44,218 bases of DNA from an uncultured Clostridia bacterium (GTDB lineage: Bacteria; Bacillota; Clostridia; Oscillospirales; Ruminococcaceae): the NCBI GenBank assembly GCA_947629905.1, contig CANRFM010000018.1, forward strand, positions 1 through 44,218. The letters are read 5' to 3'. Below the pieces are notes generated by a model. The model was not told where the DNA came from. It ran no database searches and was given only the letters and a program-made list of their open reading frames with translations. Below, piece after piece: positions 27,203 to 35,684 of the stretch (position 1 is its first letter; each line of letters starts with the position of its first letter). The translations under genes and the position numbers were made by a program.

Positions 27203-27535
27203 ATGGAGCTTGACAAATATTTTGTAAAATCCGACCTCATTCCTGCCATTGCGGTGGATGTACACACAAAGCAGGTGCTGATGCTTGCCTACATGAACCG
27301 GGAAAGCCTGCAAAAGACTTTGGAGACAGGCTATACATGGTACTGGAGCCGTTCCCGGCAGGAGCTGTGGAACAAGGGCGCAACGTCCGGGCATCTCCAG
27401 AAAGTTGTCTCGATGTTTGCGGACTGTGATGATGATACGCTGCTCATTTATGTAGAGCAGACCGGAAATGCCTGCCATACGGGAGCGTATTCCTGTTTCT
27501 TCAAGCAAATTTACGGTGAGCCGCAGGTGAAATAA
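27203..27535 (+). CDS. hisI: Phosphoribosyl-AMP cyclohydrolase
   Basis: Opens the purine ring of PR-AMP to give ProFAR; zinc/magnesium enzyme. 110 residues, the single-domain form without a fused HisE. Landmarks are [35 protein letters not shown], the metal motif [21 protein letters not shown] (split here by the conserved aspartates and the CH pair), and YSCFF. Strong AAGGGGGGAA site. It is the last his gene; a separate hisE (PR-ATP pyrophosphatase) is not in the window and must be elsewhere if the pathway is complete. Confidence 0.94.
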   Translation: MELDKYFVKSDLIPAIAVDVHTKQVLMLAYMNRESLQKTLETGYTWYWSRSRQELWNKGATSGHLQKVVSMFADCDDDTLLIYVEQTGNACHTGAYSCFFKQIYGEPQVK

Positions 27536-27579
27536 GAAAACCGTCACATTTCAGCCCCCTCCTGAATACTCTGTAACTA

Positions 27580-27598
27580 AGGGAAGCCTGCCTTCCCT
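27580..27598 (+). terminator. Hairpin after hisI, possible weak terminator
   Basis: AGGGAAG (27580-27586) pairs exactly with CTTCCCT (27592-27598) around CCTGC. A short GTTTTAG follows only after about 9 more bases, so termination would be weak. It is the only structure between the his operon and the next gene. Confidence 0.4.
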
Positions 27599-27623
27599 GT
27601 ACTAACGTTTTAGGAGGGCTACT

Positions 27624-28415
27624 ATGAACTACGATCAGAACCTTCCGGAGGACTTCGACCGCCGTCCCGGACGTGGCGAAGCTGTTCCGGTCAAGGTAAA
27701 TCAGGTTTTTGACAGCTGCAGCGACCGTGATTGTATTTCCAATGTGCCGGTGATTCTCGACAGCGGGGAACTACCTGCCAATATTCAGCTCGTCAAGTGC
27801 AAATGTGCCCGTGTGGCAGATGTTTGTATGCGTATCGAGCCGGTACCGTTCAACAGGGGATTCTATAACATAGACCTCACTTTTACATTCCGTGTACAGA
27901 TCCTTGGCTACACCTGTGCCTGCGACCAGCCGCAGCTTTTAGAGGGTACTGTGTACGCCAGCAAGAGCAGCATTCTCTACGGCAGTGAATCCAACACGCA
28001 GACGTTCTCCAGCACCGGAGCCAATATCGGCACGACCGATACTGCCTGCTGTGAAGTGGTCAACCTGCCGACTGCCAATGTGCAGGTCGTTGCACCGCTT
28101 GCACTGGAAACCAAGATCGGAACGGTGTGCCGTCAGCCTGATCCGGCACAGGGCGCAGAAGGTTACCCGCCGACCATGCGCACGGTTGTAATGACGCTTG
28201 GTCTGTTCTCGGTCATTGAGCTGACAAGACCGGTGACGATCCTCGTGCCGACCTATGATTACACCATTCCGACCAAGGAATGCAATGTAGACACGGAGAC
28301 ACCTTGTGCTGTATTTGACAAAATGCGTTTCCCGACAGAGGAATTTTCCCCTGCCTCGCTCAATGACACAAATGACCGCTCGTGCTGTACAGAGCAGGAA
28401 GCTTTTTCAAGCTGA
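27624..28415 (+). CDS. Cysteine-rich clostridial protein, possibly a spore-surface protein
   Basis: 263 residues with 14 cysteines, several in pairs (KCKC, YTCAC, ACC, SCC). The N-terminal motif VKVNQVFDSCSDRDC recurs, from memory, in uncharacterised clostridial proteins. The middle part is beta-rich (RVADVCMRIEPVPF, YNIDLTFTFRVQILG), with no signal peptide or membrane segment. A very strong TAGGAGGG ribosome site precedes the ATG by about 7 bases, suggesting high expression. High cysteine content without an export signal is common in spore coat or exosporium proteins made inside the mother cell, and this genome encodes CotJ; that role is inference only. No clear sigma-A promoter was seen just upstream. 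Confidence 0.75.
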   Translation: MNYDQNLPEDFDRRPGRGEAVPVKVNQVFDSCSDRDCISNVPVILDSGELPANIQLVKCKCARVADVCMRIEPVPFNRGFYNIDLTFTFRVQILGYTCACDQPQLLEGTVYASKSSILYGSESNTQTFSSTGANIGTTDTACCEVVNLPTANVQVVAPLALETKIGTVCRQPDPAQGAEGYPPTMRTVVMTLGLFSVIELTRPVTILVPTYDYTIPTKECNVDTETPCAVFDKMRFPTEEFSPASLNDTNDRSCCTEQEAFSS

Positions 28416-28425
28416 CCGACAGGGC

Positions 28426-28451
28426 GCCTTCCCCGTGGAAGCGGGGAGGGC
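28426..28451. repeat. GC-rich palindrome upstream of proC
   Basis: GCCTTCCCCG (28426-28435) pairs over 10 bp (one wobble) with 28442-28451 around TGGAAG. No T tract follows on the + strand. The C/G-run stem with a short loop resembles the small interspersed palindromic repeats found many times in Oscillospiraceae genomes; only one copy is visible here, so this is a suggestion. Confidence 0.55.
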
Positions 28452-28479
28452 TGACCCATTTATAGAAAGGATGAGTATT

Positions 28480-29277
28480 ATGGAAAAAATCGGATTTATC
28501 GGAGCTGGCAATATGGGCTATGCGATCATGAAAGGCATTGTAAACAGCCCGCTATCCGGGTGTTCGCTGTCTGCCTATGATCCTGACAAGGACAAGCTTG
28601 ACAGGCTTGCACAGATCGGCGTGAATGCCTGTCATTCCGGTCTGGAAGTCGTACAGAACTGCAAGTATGTTTTCCTTGCCGTCAAGCCGCAGATGTTTGA
28701 GGAGGTTTTGGATTCCCTTGCTGCCGGTGTGACGGAAGAGACAGTGCTGATCTCGATTGCCGCAGGTATTACGGCAGACTACATCCGAAGCAGGACACGT
28801 TCCGATGCAAAGGTGATCCTTGTCATGCCGAACACGCCTCTTCTTCTGGGCGAGGGGGCTTCTGCCCTTGCAAAATGTGACAAGGTGACGGACGAGGAAT
28901 TTGGGTTTGTCAGCAGCATTTTCGGGGCGTGTGGTGTGACAGCCGCATTGCCGGAGGACAAGATGAAAGAGGTCATTGCCATCAACGGCAGCAGTCCTGC
29001 CTTTATTTACCTGTTTGCCAAGGCTTTTGTGGACTATGCGGTCAAGGTGGGCATAGATGAAAAAGTAGCACTTCCGCTGTTTGCGCAGAGCCTTGTGGGG
29101 AGTGCAAAAATGCTGACAGATTCCGGCTACAGCATTGACGAACTGATCAAAATGGTATCTTCTCCGGGCGGTACAACGCTGGCAGGGCTGGATGAACTCT
29201 ATAAGGGAAAGCTGACAGAGATCGTAGATCACGCCTGCGAAGCCTGCACAAAGCGGGCATACGAGCTTTCTAAATAG
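28480..29277 (+). CDS. proC: Pyrroline-5-carboxylate reductase
   Basis: Last step of proline synthesis, reducing P5C with NAD(P)H. 265 residues from the ATG at 28480, which has GAAAGGA about 9 bases upstream; an ATG at 28471 would directly abut that site. The Rossmann motif IGFIGAGNMGYAI is at residues 4-16. VFLAVKPQ (near 64), VMPNTPLLLGEGASAL (near 110), and the dimerisation/substrate region INGSSPAFIYLFAKAFVDYAVKVG are present, as is the C-terminal signature VSSPGGTTLAGLDEL. Proline genes proA/proB are not nearby. Confidence 0.96.
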   Translation: MEKIGFIGAGNMGYAIMKGIVNSPLSGCSLSAYDPDKDKLDRLAQIGVNACHSGLEVVQNCKYVFLAVKPQMFEEVLDSLAAGVTEETVLISIAAGITADYIRSRTRSDAKVILVMPNTPLLLGEGASALAKCDKVTDEEFGFVSSIFGACGVTAALPEDKMKEVIAINGSSPAFIYLFAKAFVDYAVKVGIDEKVALPLFAQSLVGSAKMLTDSGYSIDELIKMVSSPGGTTLAGLDELYKGKLTEIVDHACEACTKRAYELSK

Positions 29278-29325
29278 TATAATTGACCGGACAGGCACAT
29301 ACACTTCACTAAGGGAGTGATGTGC

Positions 29326-29904
29326 GTGAAACAGAAAATACTGCTGTATGCGATGTTGTCTGCTGTGCTTGTGGGGACAGCGGTGGGGAGCTTTGCAAGG
29401 GTGCTCTATCCGGAGTGGCATATCTGGGATAGCTGTCTGATCCGGCAGGGAATGGCAGAGTATGCCGCAACATTTGGAACGCAGCTGCTGTCCTGCTGTG
29501 CAGGGCTGTTGTTCTGGACAGGCATTTTAACGGCGGCAGGGCTTTCGGTGTTGGGTACGCCGGCGGCATTTGCAGTCATGCTGTTTCGTGGATGTGCGAT
29601 CGGGGCAGCGTTGGCGGAGCTGTATTGGCGGGCAGGCTGGCGGGGTGTGCCGGAGGGAATCCTGTTCGTGCTGCCGTTTGCGGTAACGGGTACGGGGGTG
29701 CTGCTGCTTGCGGCAAGGGAATGTATCCGCAGTGCCGGGCAGCTTTGGACAGGCATAACCGGAAAAGACGGAGAGAGCTTTTCTGTTCTGCTGTATGGGA
29801 TACGTTTTGGGGTGCTGTTGCTGGGGGTGCTGATTCTTGCCCTTGTGCAGAGTGGGTGGATGCTGTACGGCTATCCGCTCTGGCAGGAAGTTTGGGGACG
29901 ATAG
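29326..29904 (+). CDS. SpoIIM-like (DUF95) integral membrane protein
   Basis: About 192 residues, very hydrophobic, with roughly five membrane segments (about 5-25, 43-68, 75-95, 105-130, 155-178). FRGCAIGAALAELYWRAGWRGVPEGILFVLPF in its middle has the arrangement RGx-x-IG ... GxxGV ... LP seen in the SpoIIM family, which includes the engulfment protein of sporulating Firmicutes. The match is partial, so the specific sporulation role is uncertain. The start is a choice among GTG 29317, ATG 29320 and GTG 29326; AGGGAGTGAT at 29312-29321 best fits the GTG at 29326. The next gene begins 34 bases after it. Confidence 0.65.
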   Translation: MKQKILLYAMLSAVLVGTAVGSFARVLYPEWHIWDSCLIRQGMAEYAATFGTQLLSCCAGLLFWTGILTAAGLSVLGTPAAFAVMLFRGCAIGAALAELYWRAGWRGVPEGILFVLPFAVTGTGVLLLAARECIRSAGQLWTGITGKDGESFSVLLYGIRFGVLLLGVLILALVQSGWMLYGYPLWQEVWGR

Positions 29905-29938
29905 AAAACAAGGATTCAAGATAGAAAGGACGGGTAAG

Positions 29939-30880
29939 ATGCCGCTGTTCAAAAGCTATGAAGCTTCCGGGGCAGGTATTGCCAAAGATGCACCGAAGAA
30001 AAAACCTTTTTTCCGGTTCTGGGAGCTGGTGGGCAGAAAATTCTGGAAACTGCTGGAACTGAATGTGCTATTTATGCTGGAATTTCTGCCGCTGCTGCTG
30101 ATTTTTCTGCTGAACTATCTGCTGAGGGAGTTTGACCCAGTTATACCGCTTACGATCTCCGGGGTGCTGCTGCTTGCATTTGTGGTGCTGTTTGGTCCGA
30201 TGATCGCCGGGTGTACGCAGGTACTGCGCCATTTTTCAATTGAAAAGCCATGCTTTATGTTGGATACGTTTTTCAAGGCGTTCCGGAGCAGTTTTAAGCA
30301 GGCTTGTCCGATGGGGCTGATCAACCTGCTGGTGATCGCTTCTGTGGCAAGCGGTTCTTTTGTGTATCCTCGTCTGATCGAGCTTGCCAAGCAGGAAGGG
30401 CAGGGGGGAGAACTGTTCTTCTACATCCTGTTTGTAGCGACTCTGAGCCTTGGCATTGAAATGATCATCATGAGCTTTTACGCCTATCTGATGATCGTTT
30501 CAACGGAGCTGAATTTTGTGCAGATCTTAAAAAATGCATTGGTACTGAGCTTTTTTGCACTGAAAACCAATCTGCTGACACTGGTGCTCTGTGCGCTGAT
30601 ACTGGGGCTGTTCGTATGGCTGACAACGCTGATACCGTCTGTGATGCTGTTGCTGTGGCTTTTTATGCCGTTGGCATTTGTGGGATTTCTTATTGTGTTC
30701 AACTGCTATCCGGTCATTCAGAAATATATCATCAACCCCTACTACACCATGAAAGGTGAAGTCAATCCGGAAATGAACTATGCACAGACGGAAGGGGAGA
30801 ACCTCTTTGAGGATCAGGGCGGCAGGGAAGCCCCTGTCGAACCGAAGAAGAAAGGCAGGAAGGGCAAGATCATTTCCTGA
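29939..30880 (+). CDS. DUF624/YesL-like membrane protein
   Basis: 313 residues from the ATG at 29939 (GAAAGGA 8 bases upstream; an upstream in-frame extension overlaps the previous gene and is unlikely). A cytoplasmic start with KKKPFFRFWELVGRKFWKLLELN leads into the first membrane segment; the FF-x-FW ... N pattern is like the DUF624/YesL family of unknown function. About six membrane segments follow, ending near residue 260. A hydrophilic lysine-rich tail (about 290-313, PKKKGRKGKIIS) closes the protein. It probably forms a unit with the SpoIIM-like gene. Confidence 0.68.
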   Translation: MPLFKSYEASGAGIAKDAPKKKPFFRFWELVGRKFWKLLELNVLFMLEFLPLLLIFLLNYLLREFDPVIPLTISGVLLLAFVVLFGPMIAGCTQVLRHFSIEKPCFMLDTFFKAFRSSFKQACPMGLINLLVIASVASGSFVYPRLIELAKQEGQGGELFFYILFVATLSLGIEMIIMSFYAYLMIVSTELNFVQILKNALVLSFFALKTNLLTLVLCALILGLFVWLTTLIPSVMLLLWLFMPLAFVGFLIVFNCYPVIQKYIINPYYTMKGEVNPEMNYAQTEGENLFEDQGGREAPVEPKKKGRKGKIIS

Positions 30881-30954
30881 GAAGGCTTCCGCTTTTTGAA
30901 ATATCATTTCATGGTATCGAAAATAGAAGGATCTCAGAAAGGAATGCGAAACAG

Positions 30955-32088
30955 ATGGAAATTTACCTTGACAATGCAGCTACGACAAAGCCCTACACGT
31001 CGGTCGTACAGGCAGTAGCGGACAGCATGGAGCGTGTATATGGCAACCCGTCCTCCCTGCATAAAATAGGGCTGCAGGCAGAGCTGCTGGTCACTGCGCA
31101 GCGAAAAACCATTGCAGAGGCGCTTGGCTGCGAGCCGGAATGTATCCTGTTCACCTCCGGTGCAACGGAGAGCAACAATCTGGCGCTGCGGGGTGCAGCT
31201 GCTGTCTACGGAAAGCGGAAGCCACATATTGTGGCATCGGCTGTTGAACACGCTTCGGTCAGCAGCACACTGGACGCACTTGAAGCGCAGGGTTTCCGGG
31301 TCACAAGGGTATTGCCGGACAGTGAGGGGAGATTCACCTCGAAGGAATTTTTACAGGCAATTACGGAAGATACCTGCCTTGTCAGCATGATGGCATATGA
31401 GAACGAGACCGGGCACAGACTGCCGGTCAGCAGTGTATTCACGACACTTCGGAGACGGTATCCGCATATCATACGGCACTGTGATTTTGTGCAGGGGTTC
31501 ATGAAAGACTCGACGACTGTAGACTTGTTGGCAGCTGATCTGCTCTCTGTCAGCGCACATAAGATACATGGTCCAAAGGGGATCGGGGCATTATATATCC
31601 GGAAGGGGATACGCTTGCAGCCTATTTTGACGGGAGGAAAGCAGGAGAAATCACTCCGTCCGGGAACAGAAGCCGTTCCGCTGATCGCAGGTTTCGGGGA
31701 AGCGGTGCGGCAGCATGAAAACAAGCTGTATGATTTCGGAAAGCAGACAGAGCGCTGTTACAATGCGCTGGAAAGCCGTCTGCGGGAAATGGATGGTATC
31801 ACGATCAACCGGTTTATGGAGGGGACAACCTATATCCTGAATTTCTCCGTGCAGGGGATACGTTCGGAAACGATGCTGCATTTTCTGGAAAGCAAGGGAA
31901 TCTATGTTTCCAGCGGTTCGGCGTGTGCAAAGGGGGCAAGAAGCCATGTGCTGTCTGCCTACGGCATTTCAGACGACAGGGTAGACAGTGCGCTGCGTGT
32001 GAGCTTTTCCGAGGAAAACACGGTCGAAGAAGTCATTGCCCTGACAGAAGCGATCGCACAGGGACAGAGGCAGCTTATTCATAAATAG
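30955..32088 (+). CDS. Cysteine desulfurase paired with ThiI (NifZ-like)
   Basis: PLP enzyme that takes sulfur from cysteine as a persulfide and hands it to an acceptor, here most likely ThiI, encoded 14 bases downstream; the same pairing is known for B. subtilis NifZ-ThiI. 377 residues. MEIYLDNAATTKPY opens the protein; GATESNNLAL is near 65; the PLP lysine is K203 in SAHKIHGPKG; the catalytic cysteine is C324 in SSGSACAKGA. Odd: the usual H-T-D-A-V-Q-A-x-G-K block reads HCDFVQGFMK (175-184), with cysteine and bulky residues at normally conserved positions. D177 and Q180, which contact PLP, are kept, so activity is likely. Confidence 0.9.
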   Translation: MEIYLDNAATTKPYTSVVQAVADSMERVYGNPSSLHKIGLQAELLVTAQRKTIAEALGCEPECILFTSGATESNNLALRGAAAVYGKRKPHIVASAVEHASVSSTLDALEAQGFRVTRVLPDSEGRFTSKEFLQAITEDTCLVSMMAYENETGHRLPVSSVFTTLRRRYPHIIRHCDFVQGFMKDSTTVDLLAADLLSVSAHKIHGPKGIGALYIRKGIRLQPILTGGKQEKSLRPGTEAVPLIAGFGEAVRQHENKLYDFGKQTERCYNALESRLREMDGITINRFMEGTTYILNFSVQGIRSETMLHFLESKGIYVSSGSACAKGARSHVLSAYGISDDRVDSALRVSFSEENTVEEVIALTEAIAQGQRQLIHK

Positions 32089-32102
32089 AAGGGAAGTACG
32101 TT

Positions 32103-33281
32103 ATGAAAGAAGTCATTCTTGTAAAATATGGCGAAATGGCACTGAAAGGCTTGAATAAGCACAGCTTTGAAAAGCTTCTGATGCAGCAGATCAGGAACCG
32201 GCTGCATCCGTTGGGGGAATTCGGGTATACCTGTGCGCAGTCCACGATTTATATTGTGCCGCAGGATGAGCGTATTTCGCTGGATGCAGCTGTGGAACGG
32301 CTGAAAAGGATATTCGGGATCGCAACAATTTGCCGTGCCTGTTCCTGTGAAAAGTCCATGGAAGACATCATGGCAAAGTCGGTGGACTATCTTCGTGAAA
32401 CACTGGAAACGGCTGTAAGCTTCAAGGTAGAGGCAAAGCGTGCGGATAAGCAATTTCCGCTGAAATCCCCGGAGATCTGCATGGAGCTGGGCGGTTTTCT
32501 CTGTGAGCAGTTCCCGGCGCTGCAAGTTGATGTGCATACACCGGATATCACGGTCATGGTGGATATCCGGGACACAAATGCATTTATCTATGCGGAAAAA
32601 ATCAAAGGAGCAGGCGGACTTCCGCTTGGCAGCAGCGGGAAAGCGATGCTTTTACTCTCCGGCGGGATAGACAGTCCGGTCGCAGGCTATATGCTGGCAA
32701 AACGGGGCGTGATCATTTCAGCAGTCCACTTTGCAAGCCCGCCTTATACTTCGGAACGGGCAAGGCTCAAGGTGGAACAGCTCTGCGAGAAAATGACGGA
32801 TTATTGCAGGGAAATGCATTTCTATTGCGTTCCGTTCACGGAAATTCAGGAGACACTGAAAAACAAGTGCCCGGAGGAATATTTTACCATTCTGATGCGC
32901 CGGCTGATGATGCTCATTGCCCAGGAAATCGCACAGAAAGAAGGGGCATCGGCGCTGATTACCGGTGAAAGTGTGGGACAGGTCGCAAGTCAGACCTTAC
33001 AGGCGATGGTCTGCACGGATGCAGTCTGCAAAATGCCTGTATTCCGTCCCTGCATCGGTCTGGACAAGACGGAGATCATCGAGATTGCCCGGAAAATTGA
33101 CACGTTCGATATTTCGATCATGCCCTATGAGGATTGTTGCACAGTCTTTACCCCCAAACACCCAAAGCTTCACCCACAGCTGGAACGCATAGAAGCAGCG
33201 CAGGAAAGAGGAGATTTTGCTGCACTGATCCGCAAAGCGGTTGACGAAACAGAATGTAAGGTGATTTCCGGCAGGGGATAG
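32103..33281 (+). CDS. thiI: tRNA 4-thiouridine synthase
   Basis: Adenylates U8 of tRNA and installs sulfur received from a cysteine desulfurase. 392 residues, the Firmicutes form without a rhodanese domain. Order: N-terminal ferredoxin-like domain (VKYGEMALKGLNKHSFE), THUMP domain (about 60-165), then the PP-loop ATP-pyrophosphatase domain with LLSGGIDSPVAGYMLAKRG near 184 and GESVGQVASQTLQ near 285. EDCCTVFTPKHPK near 341 carries the conserved cysteine region of the family. The preceding gene encodes the matching desulfurase. A role in thiazole synthesis cannot be excluded, but the missing rhodanese domain makes it unlikely. Confidence 0.96.
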   Translation: MKEVILVKYGEMALKGLNKHSFEKLLMQQIRNRLHPLGEFGYTCAQSTIYIVPQDERISLDAAVERLKRIFGIATICRACSCEKSMEDIMAKSVDYLRETLETAVSFKVEAKRADKQFPLKSPEICMELGGFLCEQFPALQVDVHTPDITVMVDIRDTNAFIYAEKIKGAGGLPLGSSGKAMLLLSGGIDSPVAGYMLAKRGVIISAVHFASPPYTSERARLKVEQLCEKMTDYCREMHFYCVPFTEIQETLKNKCPEEYFTILMRRLMMLIAQEIAQKEGASALITGESVGQVASQTLQAMVCTDAVCKMPVFRPCIGLDKTEIIEIARKIDTFDISIMPYEDCCTVFTPKHPKLHPQLERIEAAQERGDFAALIRKAVDETECKVISGRG

Positions 33282-33363
33282 ACATATATTTGACGTTTCG
33301 CTTTGTTTCAACAGAGAAAATTGTATAATGTGCTGAAATGTGCGGATGACGCTGGTGCTAAAC

Positions 33364-33393
33364 TTGACAAAACCATAACAAATGTTGTAAAAT
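33364..33393 (+). promoter_or_regulatory. Promoter of the sortase genes
   Basis: TTGACA (33364-33369) and TAAAAT (33388-33393), spaced by 18 bases, with TG just before the -10 (extended -10). The predicted start is near 33400, leaving a 63-base leader and a GGAGGA ribosome site. A second TATAAT at 33324-33329 lacks a good -35 box. Nothing else is seen in the 33282-33462 gap. Confidence 0.7.
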
Positions 33394-33462
33394 AGGGGTA
33401 GTAACCTCTACAGGCAGTAAGGGTTTTCACATTGTAACGGAATAACTGATGGAGGAAACTGT

Positions 33463-34800
33463 ATGAGTCAATTGACGGAGGAACCGTTAGAAAATAAAGA
33501 AAGCGGCAATGACACACCACGGGAGATAACCGAAGCAGAGAACAAAACGCCTGAGACCTCACCACAAGAGGCAGCTGACGGGACTGCGGAGGAAGCACCG
33601 GCGGTTGCAGAGGACAAGTTCCAGGCAATTAAGACTGCACTGCAAAAACAAGAGGAAGAAAGGCAGCAGGAGGAGACCCGTGTACAGATAGCGGACAAGA
33701 TCCAGAAAATGCGGACGGTTAAGGACGAGCCGTCAGCAGGGGAGACTTCAGAGCAGACACCATCCAAAAAGAAAAAGAAAAAAAGCAAAAAGGGAAAAAA
33801 GAAGAAGAAAAAATCTTTGGGAAGGAGATTTATCGAGCTTTTTCCGCAAAAGGGAGACAGTGTATTTGAGGTCATACGGAAAACAGTTTTTCTGATGTCA
33901 ACAACTGTTTTTATTGCGTGTCTGGTTTTGATCGGTGACTATTTTTGGGAAAGCTACAGGGCAAAGAACACGTGGGATGAGATTCGGGATACGGTACAGC
34001 GTGTTAAAATGGAGAAACCAACTGAAATTGAAGTTGGTGAACCGTATGAGCACTTTGTCATGAAACCAGAAGCAGAAGTGCTGTACAGGCAGAACCCCGA
34101 TGTGGTGGGTTATCTTTCTATTCCCAATACGCTGATTGCTTATCCGGTATTACAGCGCAAGAATGAAACAGATGGGAATGAGTATTACCTGAATAAGGAT
34201 TTTTATGGAAATCCCTCTAAATCCGGAGCGATTTTTATGGATTACCGTAACTATTTTGATTATGTGGTTGATTTTCAGCGGGTATATCCCAATTCCCAGA
34301 ATCTTATCATTTATGGGCATAATATGCATGACTACTCAATGTTCGGAAGTCTGAAATATTATATCAATGATGTTTCCTACTATGATGCCCATCCGATCGT
34401 TGAGCTGAGTTCTAACTACAGAGATTATAAATACAAGATTTTCGGCATGATTATTGTTGATATAGATGATGAAACGGAGACAAGATTCGATTATTGGAAT
34501 ATAATCAATTTTTCAGGTGAAGAAGATTTTTATGATTATGTCAATGAGATCAAGCGCCGTACTGTCCGTCTGACAGATGTGGATGTGAAGTACGGTGATC
34601 AGCTGCTGACACTGTCTACTTGTAATAGCACTTTTTCCGAGGGCAGGCTTGTCATCTTTGCAAGATTGCTCCGGGACGGTGAGGACTTGATGGAAGGCTG
34701 CACAAGCACGGAAAACCCAAACATCAAGTGGCCGAACAGCTACTACAAATGGCGCAAGAAAACGTATGATCCCGATGCAGAGTTTATACCCTATGGCTAA
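33463..34800 (+). CDS. Class B sortase with long charged cytoplasmic extension
   Basis: Membrane transpeptidase that cuts a C-terminal sorting signal and joins the protein to the cell wall or to another protein. 445 residues: an N-terminal ~135-residue E/Q-rich region ends in a lysine-dense tract (about 103-120, almost all K), then one membrane segment (about 140-160), then the sortase domain. Catalytic residues are visible: H286 in IYGHNM, C387 in LLTLSTC, R395 in EGRLVIFARL. YLNKDFYGNPSKSGAIFMDYRN is typical of class B. The long charged cytosolic extension is unusual. No sorting-signal substrate is encoded beside it. A second class B sortase follows after 19 bases. Confidence 0.92.
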   Translation: MSQLTEEPLENKESGNDTPREITEAENKTPETSPQEAADGTAEEAPAVAEDKFQAIKTALQKQEEERQQEETRVQIADKIQKMRTVKDEPSAGETSEQTPSKKKKKKSKKGKKKKKKSLGRRFIELFPQKGDSVFEVIRKTVFLMSTTVFIACLVLIGDYFWESYRAKNTWDEIRDTVQRVKMEKPTEIEVGEPYEHFVMKPEAEVLYRQNPDVVGYLSIPNTLIAYPVLQRKNETDGNEYYLNKDFYGNPSKSGAIFMDYRNYFDYVVDFQRVYPNSQNLIIYGHNMHDYSMFGSLKYYINDVSYYDAHPIVELSSNYRDYKYKIFGMIIVDIDDETETRFDYWNIINFSGEEDFYDYVNEIKRRTVRLTDVDVKYGDQLLTLSTCNSTFSEGRLVIFARLLRDGEDLMEGCTSTENPNIKWPNSYYKWRKKTYDPDAEFIPYG

Positions 34801-34819
34801 TGCATGAGAGGATAGTACG

Positions 34820-35653
34820 ATGACTTTCAGGAAAAAAGCGGTGGCGGCGGCGGTTACTTGTGGGGTTCTGGTTATTGCATTCGGTGTGATCTGGACACTG
34901 CGGGAACGGCAGGGGACACCCATAGTGCAGGAAACCACGCTTGAAAGCGTTGAACCGCTTCCGGAAACGGAACCGCTGCCAACAGAATTTGATACGACCG
35001 GGCTGACTTTCGGACCTGATAACGGTATGAGCGGCATGGCAAAGGTGCTGCTCCAGAAAAATGCCGACACTGTGGGCTGGATCACGATCCCCGGTACGAA
35101 TGTGGACAATCCTATCGTACAGTCAGCGGACAATGACTTCTATCTGAACACCAGTTATGAGCACAAGCCTTTTCGGGCAGGAACGGTATTTATGGATTAC
35201 CGGGATGTGTTCGGATTCGATGAGGATGCACAGTCGGAAAATATCGTTCTGTATGGGCATAACATGGCAAATAATACCATGTTTGGTTCTCTGCGCCTCT
35301 ATAGGCAGGATTATTCGTATTATAAGACAGCACCATTTATTGAGTTATATTCCAATTTTACACATTATACCTATGTTATTTGCGGACTTGTCATTACAAG
35401 TGGAAGTTCGTCAGCCGAATGGCGGTATTGGGATATGGAAGATCTTTCGGACAAGCAGTCGTTTGACGCTTATGTTGCTGCGATGCAGCGGAAAGCTCTT
35501 GTGGATATTCCTGTGGATGTGCAGTACGGAGATAAGCTGCTGACATTATCTACCTGCTATTCGGGCGCAGTGGATTCCCGTTTTCTGATTATTGCACGGC
35601 GTGTCAGACCAGATGAAACGCTGGAATCCTTTGCGGCAATATTTGCTGAATAA
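34820..35653 (+). CDS. Class B sortase, second copy
   Basis: 277 residues with an N-terminal membrane anchor (about 5-24) and a Pro/Glu/Thr linker (about 32-58) before the sortase domain. Catalytic residues are H147 in LYGHNM, C246 in LLTLSTCYSG and R254 in SRFLIIARR. NTSYEHKPFRAGTVFMDYRD parallels the first sortase, which supports an old tandem duplication followed by divergence. It follows the first sortase by 19 bases on the same transcript and precedes the secreted SpoIID-like gene by 31 bases. Substrates are not evident in the window. Confidence 0.92.
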   Translation: MTFRKKAVAAAVTCGVLVIAFGVIWTLRERQGTPIVQETTLESVEPLPETEPLPTEFDTTGLTFGPDNGMSGMAKVLLQKNADTVGWITIPGTNVDNPIVQSADNDFYLNTSYEHKPFRAGTVFMDYRDVFGFDEDAQSENIVLYGHNMANNTMFGSLRLYRQDYSYYKTAPFIELYSNFTHYTYVICGLVITSGSSSAEWRYWDMEDLSDKQSFDAYVAAMQRKALVDIPVDVQYGDKLLTLSTCYSGAVDSRFLIIARRVRPDETLESFAAIFAE

Positions 35654-35684
35654 CTGCCGTTTCCGGCAGGATGGAGTTGTATTT

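Noticed and set aside
33760-33825. A-rich tract in the first sortase as a frameshift or slippage site
   Set aside because: The frame is open on both sides with sensible protein (charged region, then membrane anchor), and lysine codons alternate AAA/AAG; no evidence for a programmed shift.
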